Shown here in pieces: positions 11,753-21,900 of a DNA stretch of 64,000 nucleotides. Both the position numbers and the translations under genes were made by a program. The stretch's first letter is position 1; every line of letters starts with the position of its first letter. The notes under the pieces were generated by a model. That model saw only the letters and a program-made list of their open reading frames with translations, was not told the DNA's origin and made no database searches. Origin of the DNA: Ciona savignyi (Eukaryota > Chordata > Ascidiacea > Phlebobranchia > Cionidae); the NCBI GenBank assembly GCA_000149265.1, contig CH002592.1, positions 594,802 through 658,801 on the forward strand, written 5' to 3'.

Positions 11753-12117
11753 GTTTCCTTTAAATTGTATATAAAAAAGTCAACAACGTTAGAATAGGAG
11801 GAAACATGTGGTTAGCCTACCATTGTTACGTCTGCCTCTCGGTTTAGTAAATTATATAGAGTAGGCTAGACTAGACCTATTATAATCCATAACAAAACAT
11901 TAATTATAGGCTAACATTCCACTAGGCTAACCTACTACATTAACATCAAAAGTCAGTTCCAATTACATACTAAAAACAAAAAAAAGCGTCATGTAAATGC
12001 GACACTTAACGGATTAGACTTGAAACTTGTGTGACGTCATTTCCTATCCGTTTGGTGCTTAATCCGATCCGTTTGAGCAATCATCATGTAAACGGACTTA
12101 AAGACGAACGAGAACGG

Positions 12118-13215
12118 ATCAAAGAAATCGTAATACCTTAGAACAAACATCGTTAGCCAAAACTTTTGGCGAATGCGTATGAGAAATATTGTCGCGAGGT
12201 GGTGCTGTTGCTGCGTGTCTGCTTATTAATGTGCGGTGACGAACATCTATTAATATGTCGAAGTAGTCGAGGAAGTCCAAACCTAGAACAGCATGTCTGA
12301 CGTTTGCAACCTGGAATTTCCAACTGAAGCGGCCGAGATCAGGTAGGTGCATATCTAATGTCTTGTCACCGAATGTGGAAATGCTTGTAGTAAGTAGTGC
12401 AACTAAAGTGGTTTGGCGATGATACACGGATTGTTCGTTGTCCAACGCCGGGATGAGTGACAGAAAAGCGCCAGTGTCGATAAGAAATCTAAGCGGATTC
12501 GCTTCGTCGTACACATATAAGAACTGATAAGAGGGTACCGCACAGGTACATGAAAATATAGGAAAAATCCCAATTCGTTTTTTTTTAGTACGGTGCGACA
12601 GAAGTCCAATCACAAGGCAGTTCCGTGCACGGTGTCCAAAGCGTGAATTAAAATAGCAGGTTGTCGTTTCTGTCAATACATATTCGTTGTCGGGTTGATA
12701 GTATTGCTGTGGGTAAGAGGGTGGTTGGGTGGACGGTCTGAAGTGCTGAGTCTGTAGCGGTTGTACAGCGCGGTGGGGCTGTTGTTCTTGTGGTATGCAT
12801 GTAGGATGTCGTAATTCCTATATAACCCAATACGATAGTTTGTTTGTTCGACTTTCGAGTCCCCTCTCCAAGGACGAGTTAATCGGACTCTGTCTGTGTG
12901 ATTCGAACGCAGTGAACGTATGCAAACCCAAAACCATGTTGTCAACACACGAAGCAAACTTATCAGGCAAAAATCGTTTCGTGACCTTAATATGATCGTT
13001 ACCGAAACGGGTATAAAACCGATGATATTACGTTTCATAATTTCGCTCTTTTCGAACGCACTATTCTTGTCTACGCCTAACTGGGAACGCATTCTATTTA
13101 CTAATTCGGTGGATAAACTATCACTGATTATCCAAATAACCGTCTGTTTCGTGTGTACTTTTATAACAATACCCGTTTATCATGTCGAACGAGTAAACAT
13201 CATTAATATCTAAAG
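12118..13215 (-). pseudogene. Ty3/gypsy gag end and aspartic protease
   Basis: ORF 12119-12676 on the minus strand opens with a CYFNSRFGHRARNC zinc-knuckle-like motif of Gag. It continues into a retropepsin domain with FLIDTGAFLSLIP (active-site DTG) and a VLGLDFLDYF flap/C-terminal block. Gag fragments in shifted frames lie at 12673-13092. The protease runs to 12119, where the Harbinger transposon begins. Its expected role is processing of the element's own polyprotein. No LTR was identified on the right side. Confidence 0.75.
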
Positions 13216-13790
13216 CGTGTTCGACTCTTTAAAACGCGTCGACAGATATCACGAAAAATCACCGCCAATAAATTGCCATTCAGCAGCACCAAACATTGGT
13301 TCCTTTGTACCAACGGTCTAACCGCAAGTTGGCGTTGTTTGTATAAAAAGTTGTCGCGGAATCTCAGTGGAACAACATAGGGGGCGATCCATGATTACAA
13401 AGGTGGTTGTATGCAAGAGATATATTGTAGCATGGACCGTCTATGCTGAGATGATTATCTGCGGAAGATCATATAGAGAGAGGAAGAAATTTCAAACATT
13501 CGGGAATAAAAGCTATTAATGTGACGTAACAAAGAAATTAAGAAGGAAGATATACGGTCGTGCCTGATACATTTCAAAACAAGATGTATTGAAATGAACC
13601 ATGCATTGACAAATTGGTTTAAAGCGATGTCAAAATGAAACCATGAGTTTCTGAATTTTCAGGAGAAATGCAACAAATCGCTTGTTTCAATTGGCAAGGT
13701 ACTAACTAGATGTTTCCTTAACCCAGTGGTTAAATAAGTGAACAAATATTCTGGGCGCCTCATCTATAATCTTAATTTCATTCCATCGGT
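13216..13790. other. Unassigned stretch right of the gypsy gag remnant
   Basis: No reading frame or repeat is recognisable. It may contain the 5' untranslated region or LTR of the minus-strand gypsy element, but no partner LTR is seen on the other side. Confidence 0.25.
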
Positions 13791-14076
13791 TAGTATGGTG
13801 GTTTAGTGCGACACCTTTCAACCGTAGGGTTGCAGTTCGAAATCGGTCGCAAGATAGTCGGTTATGTTCTAAGAGCAAGGCACTTAACGGACATTGCCTG
13901 AACCCCAACGGATTAATGGGTTCTACCAAATTGAAGGAACGTGTAAAACATATACAACACATTGCAATAGCTCCGGTAACCCGACGATGGGCGCTAGGTG
14001 ATCTGACGATTAGCGCTGTGTGTTAACCTCCTTGTTTTTCCATTCACGGGGATATTATCATGAATATCGTATCTTA
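13791..14076 (+). mobile_element. tRNA-derived SINE, full-length but diverged
   Basis: It follows the family order: a tRNA-like head (tatggtggtttagtgcga ... gggttgcagttcgaaat), ggacattgcctgaacccc, aacggattaatgggttctac, ccggtaacccgacgatgggc, gaggtgatctgacgatt-like, and the tail cattcacggggatattatcatgaatatc. Transcription by RNA polymerase III is expected from the A/B boxes. Confidence 0.8.
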
Positions 14077-14762
14077 ATCGCGGCGGGTTACGAGCAAAGG
14101 CAATTGGCTGCTGGTCGCTTGGCACAGAGTAAACCTTGTTTACTTCCTGATGCAATGATCGGTGACTGACTTATACTGGTATATATGGTGGATCGCAATG
14201 TAACTTATTGATTTCACGATGTGAACACGAGATGCGATCGAGAAGATCGAACGGACAACAAAGAGGAAACAAGCACACACTCACAGGAACCACACACCGT
14301 TGACAATGGACTGGCACTACAACAAAGGCCAGATCGGCCAAAGCGTACACGGCGGAAGCTATAGTATTTCTACAATGAAATTTGTAACCTCCAGGAGGAG
14401 GTTGAATATAGTTGGGGATGTAATGGATTGGTTGGAGTAACAGTTTTCAATTTTAATGTTGTTGTTTTCCTTTTATTGTTTCACTATTTGTATATCTTAC
14501 TTGGGCTTTTCAACTTGTTTAACTTTGCATTTTTATCTTTACTTTCCACATTTATCTGTGACCATGGAGGTTTTAAGTTACACCCGTTCAGGCGTTCTAG
14601 CCGTTTCCATCCGCACACACGGTTTATCGATTGTCGGCTCTAATTATTTTTCGAGCTCTTACCGTTGTCCGGCCAAAACGTATGTGTCAGGAAAGTTCTC
14701 GTTGTATATTTCAACAAGCGCACAGTATTTTCCTTTCTTGAGCTTTAAGTATCGTTGTCGAG
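14077..14762. other. Unassigned stretch before a short tandem repeat
   Basis: A 104-codon open frame exists at 14456-14770 on the plus strand, but it is hydrophobic, low in complexity and runs into a tandem repeat, so I do not call it a gene. It may be the leader region of the plus-strand gag/protease remnant that follows, but nothing confirms that. Confidence 0.25.
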
Positions 14763-14930
14763 TATATTGAGTATTGTACGGTGTATTGAGTATTGTACGG
14801 TGTAATGAGTATTGTACGGTGTAATGAGTATTGCACGGCGTATTGAGTATTTCACGGCGTATTGAGTATTGTACGGCGTATTGAGTATTGTACGGCGTAT
14901 TGAGTATTGGACGATGTATTGAGTGTTATC
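14763..14930 (+). repeat. 20-bp minisatellite (about 8 copies)
   Basis: The unit is approximately attgagtattgtacggcgt. Variation at the positions ta/tg and gt/gc among units shows that it is an old array that has drifted. Confidence 0.9.
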
Positions 14931-15030
14931 GTGGTCGTGTACCGCTATCGAATACCTGCTGACGGTTGTCGTAGTTTTTATTATTCTTTTAGCCGTATTA
15001 ATCTTTTACGTTTTATCAAATCGGCCCATA

Positions 15031-15306
15031 GGATAGGATAGGATATTCAATATCTCCGCGAATGGGAAAACCAAGGGGGTTAACACACGGGCAATCGTCT
15101 TATCACCTCGCGACCTTTGTCGGGTTACCAGAGCTATTGCAGCGTGTTGTATATGATGAAGACGTTTTTGCAATTTGATAGAAGCCATTAATCTGCTGGG
15201 TTTAGGCAATGTCCGTAAAGTGCCTTGCCCAAGGATACAACCGATCTTGCTAGCGACCAGTTTCGCACCTGCAACCTTTTGATTGAAAGGGGACACTTAA
15301 CCGCAA
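15031..15306 (-). mobile_element. tRNA-derived SINE (minus)
   Basis: It begins on the plus strand with the characteristic 3' tail ggataggataggatattcaa and ends with the tRNA-like head cttttgattgaaaggggaca..cttaaccg. All internal landmarks of the family are present in reverse order. Confidence 0.85.
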
Positions 15307-15585
15307 TGTCGTATTATGTATAGTAGACTAATGCAGACAGGTCTCACGATTGGCTGTTAGAACAGGATTCTGGGACCACACTCTCTTAGGCGATAAAGCC
15401 GTAACAAATTGGAGATCCTACCAGGACCATATAATCACTTAGTCTGTCTTAGTTTAGCTTACAGCGAGAACTCGTTTTTATAGTTTTTAAAATCGACGTT
15501 CGTTATGTCCTTTAATTTATTTTGCCGCCGGTACTTTTCCCCAACCGAGAACTTGCCGATTTTATCAGGCTCTTAATGTGGGAGT

Positions 15586-16920
15586 GTGAAAGCAACCGAT
15601 GAGGTTAAGCGTTACCTATTTCTGACCTCAATACCCGAAGAATTAAAATGGCAAATTCATGTAAAATATGCTTGTATTAATCAACTACAATTTAAGACTT
15701 TGATCGAACGTGCTCTGTGCTTGATTGGTGGAAACATACAACGTGAGTGTTTTCGATTGGAGCGTGAGGCGTCAACAAATGCCACATGAGATTAACCGAC
15801 TGTTCATATTCACCGTGAAACACCTAGGTGATCGTGAGTATTTTCTAGATGAGAAAGCACATATCCGCAATAAAGTGACATATATGGTGTTAACGAACGG
15901 CATATTTCACCGCGAGTTAGCAAAAACAATCCCCAGTAAAACAGATTTTTCCCGTGATTTCTGGGAAGCTGCTCAGCTAATATTGCAAGCTACAACACCA
16001 CATTCACTGTAGTTAGCTCCTATTTCACATCCATTTAGCTTCGAAAATCTAGCTCCACATCGAAATCGGAAGGACCGATAGAATGTCGGACACAAAAAGA
16101 AAATAGTACAAGGGATACGGGCAATGAAAACGAGCATGGAAGGCCTACAAGTCACATTCCTAGAATTTGGCGAGCGCGGGGCAAGGCAACAATACCAGCC
16201 GATATTAAATCGACCAAGAGAATATGTATCAACCTTTGTCGACCGTGAGTGTTTTAATGGTGGTCAATGTGGATATATTAGGCGATTCTGCCCTAATGTC
16301 TAGTGACACGTTGGCAGGGTAAACGGGAAAGTACGTATTTCTTCCAAGAGTTAAACTTTTACTGAACGTGCAGCAACCCACAGGCGGCAATACAATCGAA
16401 GGAGCGCTGAAGTGGAGAATAATCAAAATACTGTAAGCAGAATTAAAGTCCCAGTCAAGCTTAAAAAAGTAGGTTGTACTGAACCGATTAAAGGTTTGTT
16501 AATATCCTCTTGAATATAGTTATAATCAGCGCTTTGGTTGATAGTGGTTCGACAATCACGCTGATACACAAATACGTGCTGGACAAAGTACAGCCGGGTA
16601 CACGACTGTCGGAATTGTGTTGAAATATCCGGTTTGTTGGTGCCAACGATAAACCGGTTAGAGTATTGGGAACTACATATATTATGCTCACTGTCGGTGA
16701 ATTAAATGTTTTCATAAAAGTTGACGTGTCAATGGATATCGCACACAAATTTATTTTTTTGGGTTTAGATTTCATGCAGAAACACCAGTGTCGTTTAAGT
16801 TACAGAACCAACGTTATGTGGTCGGGCGAAGCAAGCATTCCAATATTTAACAAATCTTTCCTGAATGTCAGGAATAATACGTTGTGGAAAGTGTACAAGT
16901 CCCAGCTTTTACCAAATTAA
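15586..16920 (+). pseudogene. LTR-retrotransposon gag/protease remnant (plus strand)
   Basis: ORF 15586-15789 looks like a Gag capsid segment (RYLFLTSIPEELKWQIHV). From about 16515 the frame reads VIISALVDSGSTITLIHKYV, a retropepsin active site of DSG type. It then passes one in-frame TGA and continues as RFVGANDKPVRVLGTTYI to FIFLGLDFMQKHQC, the C-terminal half of the protease fold, ending at a TAA at 16918. The RT, RNase H and integrase that should follow are absent, and a SINE begins 17 bp downstream. The orientation is opposite to the gypsy element at 6.5-13 kb and the sequence differs, so this is another family. Confidence 0.65.
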
Positions 16921-16936
16921 TAATGAACTGCGCAAT

Positions 16937-17201
16937 GGTCCGGCCTGTTGGTCTAACGGTTAAGTGCGTTTGCAGGTGCGAAACTGGTCGGTTTTGTCCT
17001 TGGGCAAGGCACTTTACGCACATTGCCTGAACCCAGCGGATTAATGGGATCAACCAAATTGAAGCAACGTGTCTATCTATACAACACACTATATTAGCAC
17101 CGGTAACCCGACAGTGGGCTCGAGGTAATCTGACGATTGTGTATTAACCCCATTGGTTTTCCCATTTACGGGAATAAACATGAAGAATATCATATCCTAT
17201 C
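16937..17201 (+). mobile_element. tRNA-derived SINE
   Basis: The copy starts with ggtccggcctgttggtctaa (A-box region). It lacks about 20 bp of the normal head between cgt and tttgcaggtgcgaaactgg, and then follows the consensus to the tail ggaataaacatgaagaatat and catatcctatc. Confidence 0.85.
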
Positions 17202-17408
17202 AATTAAAACATCGGGAAAAATACTTGGTTAGTTTTCTACAAAATTGTTTCCCCACGATTACTCCAAATCCCAAAAACCATCCACCAAATTAAACATTTA
17301 TCCCGTATCGCCAACAAGACAGTATACTATGTACAATATTTTTTTACATGTGCTCATTTAATGAATATAAAGTTATCACAAAATATAGGCTTCTAGCCAT
17401 ATACACTA
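17202..17408. other. AT-rich spacer
   Basis: No feature is seen between the SINE and the minisatellite. Confidence 0.4.
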
Positions 17409-18229
17409 CATTGAAATAATGGTGGGTACGATGCAACCGAATAATGGCTGGTACGATGCATTGTAGTAATGGTGGGTACGATGCATTGGAATAATGGTGG
17501 GTACGATGCATTGGAATAATGGTGGGTACGATGCATTGGAATAATGGTGGGTACGATGCATTGAAATAATGGTGGGTACGATGCATTGGTATAATGATGG
17601 GTACCATGCGTTGGAATAATGGTGGGTACGATGCAACCGAATAATGGTGGGTACGATGCATTGTTATAATGGTGGGTACGATGCATTGGAATAATGGTGG
17701 GTACGATGCATTGGAATAATGGTGGGTACGATCCATTGGAATAATTGTGGGTACGATACATTGAAATAATGGTGGGTACGATGCATTGGAATAATGGTGG
17801 GTACGATGCATTGTAGTAATGGTGGGTACGATGCATTGGAATAATGGTGGGTACGATGCATTGGAATAATGGTGGGTACGATGCATTGAAATAATGGTGG
17901 GTACGATGCATTGGAATAATAGTGGGTACGATGCATTGGAATAATGGTGGGTACGATGCATTGGAATAATGATGGGTACGATGCATTGAAATAATGGTGG
18001 GTACGATGCATTGGAATAATGTTGGGTACGATGCATTGGCATAGTGGTGGGTACGATGCATTGAAATAATTGTGGGTACGATGCATTGGAATAATAGTGG
18101 GTACGATGCATTGGAATAATGGTGGGTACGATGCATTGGAATAAAGGTAAGTACGATGCATTGGAATAATGGTGGGTACGATGCGTTGGAATAATGGTGG
18201 GTACGATACATTGGAATAATGGTGGGTGT
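17409..18229 (+). repeat. 25-bp minisatellite, about 33 copies
   Basis: The unit is ggtgggtacgatgcattgg + aataat (25 bp). Variants include gcaaccg for gcattgg and tgtagtaat for tggaataat. Because 25 is not a multiple of 3 and the minus strand has no stop in any phase of the unit, a long periodic frame (HRTHHYSNAS..YPPLFQCIVPTII) is open there. That frame is a by-product and not a protein gene. Confidence 0.95.
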
Positions 18230-18664
18230 AGAAATATCATATGTAACATTATTTTAAATGATCTCGTGTACCTTGGCACCATCTAGCCGAATTCAGAGAA
18301 AGGCAATACAATTGGTCGAAACTCTATTGGTTTTGCTCAATTCATATATGTTGTGTAGTGTTTGTTGTTTAGTTGGTGATTATTAATAAATGTTGTGGGG
18401 TGGTAGTTTGGTTGGTAATTATGTATGTTTTTAAAAATGTCGTAACTTTTATTTGCTCCTTTTTTTCTTGTCTAACCAATTCATAAGGTCAGAGATGTAT
18501 TCTCCTTTCAAGATGAAATCCTGCAGGTAATTCATATTAATTTGTAATATTTCAACAGATTTCCCACCAAAATAACAGTTTGAATGCGATCATCATTGCA
18601 ACCGATAGTGGCTTGAGCAAGAGTAGTTTAGATTCAGTTTTATCATGTGCGACCGGATATATGA
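18230..18664. other. Spacer downstream of the NLR gene
   Basis: No gene is seen. It lies beyond the putative polyadenylation signal of the NLR gene. Confidence 0.4.
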
Positions 18665-18670
18665 TTTATT
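18665..18670 (-). promoter_or_regulatory. Candidate polyadenylation signal of the NLR gene
   Basis: TTTATT on the plus strand reads AATAAA on the minus strand, about 100 nt past the stop codon of the terminal NLR exon. The position fits, but no transcript evidence is available. Confidence 0.45.
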
Positions 18671-18771
18671 CAATGTTTTTTTTTATATAACAAGCGCATC
18701 GTTATTTTACAATTATGATGCAATAGAATATAATGCACATTATTAACAATTCTTCAGTAACTTTTTTTTTA

Positions 18772-18981
18772 TTAAAACTTCATTAATTTTGCAACAATTG
18801 TGAAATTTCTCATGAACCTGAGAGAAGGTAGTTTTTTGATCGCATCTTGCATGATAAGGTGACTGTTTGGTGAATGTCTGTAATTCCCCAAATCCAGTTC
18901 CGATATTTTGCCGAGGCAACTTGACAGACATTGGACAACTTCATCAGGAAGCTGTTCACGACCATTCAATCCAAGTTTCAT
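18772..18981 (-). CDS. NLR terminal LRR exon with stop
   Basis: The acceptor is ctatacag|ATGAAACTT and the stop codon is TAA at 18772-18774. It encodes 69 residues: MKLGLNGREQLPDEVVQCLS, an LSSCLGKISELDLGN repeat, then a short basic/hydrophobic tail. It aligns with the C-type exons (26795-26956 and 31896-32051), with LPDEVVQCL in place of DGAKALGDCL, and is therefore a diverged C exon that captured a stop. Confidence 0.7.
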   Translation of the reverse strand: MKLGLNGREQLPDEVVQCLSSCLGKISELDLGNYRHSPNSHLIMQDAIKKLPSLRFMRNFTIVAKLMKF

Positions 18982-21900
18982 CTGTATAGAACAAGAATAT
19001 CTCATGAGGTAAATATACAACTGAAGATTTTAAGATAAGATATTCATGTTGTATTCCCGTGCATGGGAAACCAACATTATCATGAAGAAAAATTGGATTT
19101 TGCATAAACTAATTTGCCTTACCTGGTCGCGGTAGTTTTAAGTGGAATTGTTAATAGTTGTTTACATTAATTGTTTCAAAACAGCAAATATATATAGCTT
19201 ATTCTTTATCATTTATGTTATGAATATAAAATTATTGAATAGCATTTAATCACTGCCCTTCATAATTTCATACTGAACAAACCTAAAACTACTATGAAAA
19301 CAAGAAGCAATTCCCAATTTGTAATTCCTTTTTGTAACAAGTCCCTATCCCAACAATCCCATTAAATATGTAGGCCCAAAGTTTTGGCAACGATTACCCA
19401 ATATCATTCGTGAGAATCGCTTAAAAAGTTCACCAAAGCTTTCCAGCAACACCTCTTGGAAGACCTGTGGGCTCGCGCTTTCTTTTGTAGATTGCTTGTA
19501 GTTGGCTGAGCTTGTTTAGCCGGCTGCCTTACGGTCTTTGGCGAGCTGCGCAGCGGAAAGTCTATTCTCCACAGATCGCACACTAATAATTATAGTGACC
19601 ACGATTTGTACTGTCTTAATCTCAAACTCGAAGTCTATAACTCTTGATTCACTGTAGTTGTATTTTGCGTCTCATTAAATATGCGGTTTATTCGCGAAGC
19701 GAGTTACTAAGTACGTTACACAGCATAACGCAAGTTATCTTGTCTGAATTACGTTATTGTAGGTTACATATTTTAGGTTATTTAAATTTCCAGAATATAT
19801 AGGGAATTTACAAGGTGCGAAAAGTTTACGTGCGAGACGTTTCACATCTGCACGTTTGACTAAGTGTGGGAATTGGGTGAAAAAACTATGTTAACGATTT
19901 AAACGGCAAAAATACAAAAGGCCCGTACAAGGTGATAATTACGTACAAAGTAATAAAACGTGAGAGTCGGTAAACTTGAAACGCAAAAAAACGACGTTAA
20001 AACACAAAATATTTTAGACATAAATTAAAACAAATATATACTATACGAAATGCTACAACATCTCATTTTTTCCACATTTTGTTAAGTGTGAGAAAATAAA
20101 ATCACAGTCTCGTTGAGCATTTCGGATGTTTAGTCGAAATAACAATCGAAGTCATGTAGTGAACGATCTCACGAAGTTTCGAGCATTTCACACGTTTATC
20201 CTGCAAAAACTAGAATAACCTCGCTCGACTTTTCCAACAGGCTTTTCTGCCGGGTGATCGACCTCGAAACCCCGCCGAATTTTCTACCCAGACCCGATGT
20301 TCGACTGAAGCTAAACCTCGCAGGGGCCGCTCAGCCCCACGCCCCTCACACGANNNNNNNNNNNNNNNNNNNNNNNNNNNNNNNNNNNNNNNNNNNNNNN
20401 NNNNNNNNNNNNNNNNNNNNNNNNNNNNNNNNNNNNNNNNNNNNNNNNNNNNNTTGTTAGGTGTGAGAAATAAAATCCAGTCTCGTTGAGCATTTCGGAT
20501 GTTTAGTCGAAATAACAATCGAAGTCATGTAGTGAACGATCTCACGAAGTTTCGAGCATTTCACACGTTTATCCTGCAAAAACTAGAATAACCTGGTTGG
20601 GAGAATTAAGTACAAAGCTAGAATTGTGCAATCGTGCATAAAAATCTGGTGTCATGTATGTTAATGCGTGATAAATGTTAGGTGGAATATGTAGTAAAAG
20701 TGACATCTCATATTCAAGGTAGCAACGCCACAATTTGCATCACATGAGCCATATTTTTTATACTTTGCCAGCTAATAAACCAAGGCGTGTACGCCTGGTT
20801 ACTCACTACCGAGTGAGCATGAAATAAATGCAGCGATGATCTCGCTATATGCGACGAAAGCGCAATTAATAAAAACGCCAAAAAAACGAGCGACCTGGCA
20901 TATAGGTTTTACGACTCGTATCGGTTAGGGGAAATAAACTCGCGCGGATGTATTTCCATCAACGAACAAAAGCAATCTAACAGAAAGCAGAACGTAAGCC
21001 GTGTCTCGTCATTACTGTGCGGTGTTTGTAAAAGCCTGTTTTACACACGAAATATATTCGGTTCGGAACATCCGACACATTGAATGAGAGGCGATTAGAC
21101 ATTTGGATATCGCATTTACATGCGGCGCGATTACCATAGCTATACGGAAGTACGCTGGTATCGTTTAATAAACTGTAGCGCTGTGAAGCGGGTACGCTCA
21201 CTTATTTACACAGCATGAGCGCAAATGCGCGGGGTAGAGGCGATCAGACTTCGCAGAAAAAGAAACAAAACTCGAGCCGCTGCTAAAACGAGTGTGTAAT
21301 CGCTTGAACGAGACGCATAATTTGCGTGAGGCGATTAAAAGAAAACTAACGCCTTGTCGGCGATAACATTGAAAATCTGGCGCTACGAACAAAACAAACG
21401 TCGTTCGACGTGTAAATGCGCCTAATATACCGGATGGGTTGGCGCAGCATGGCATCATTGACTCAAGCTCATGATAGCATAATCGTAAAAGCGTTACTGA
21501 CCTTGTTTAAGATGGAGTGAATATGTAGCAATTGTTGAAGGCGCGTTTGCTCTTCGCGTTTGTAAGAAGTCTGTAGAGTAAAACACCGATATTATGCATT
21601 CTTGCAATAGCCTAGTACCATTCAACCAAACCGGGAACACTAGTTTTTGCAATCGTTGCAGACTAATAATTACATATAGTATAAAAATTATTAATAAAAC
21701 TTACAAAAAAATAATCTAGAAGCTACAAAAATAATAATACAACCCTTTCATATTTCGTAAAGGGATCGTCGTCTTTCGAATTCTCTTCTTTCGTCGGCGA
21801 AGACGATGCTTATCTTGATTTGAATAGAGTGCGTTGTCTTGTTGTATAGTCACCAACTTCCTCCAGCGAAAAGGGGCGTTTCTTACTTGATGCTTGAAAT

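Larger units (their letters stand above)
8074..12117. mobile_element. PIF/Harbinger DNA transposon, near full length
   Basis: The two ends are inverted: CCGTTCTC at 8074 and GAGAACGG ending at 12117. Both subterminal regions are rich in further copies of the ATCCGTT/AACGGAT motif in both orientations (about 8112, 8140, 8161 and 12009, 12047, 12061-12072). The element has the two-gene layout of Harbinger elements: a Myb/SANT-like protein on the plus strand (8311-9774) and a DDE transposase on the minus strand (9808-11752), converging tail to tail. It sits inside a Ty3/gypsy pol, whose sequence resumes cleanly on each side. AT dinucleotides flank both ends. The transposase is damaged. Confidence 0.85.

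Noticed and set aside
17344..18282. 312-codon minus-strand ORF
   Set aside because: It is only the translation of a 25-bp minisatellite that happens to be free of stops in all three phases.
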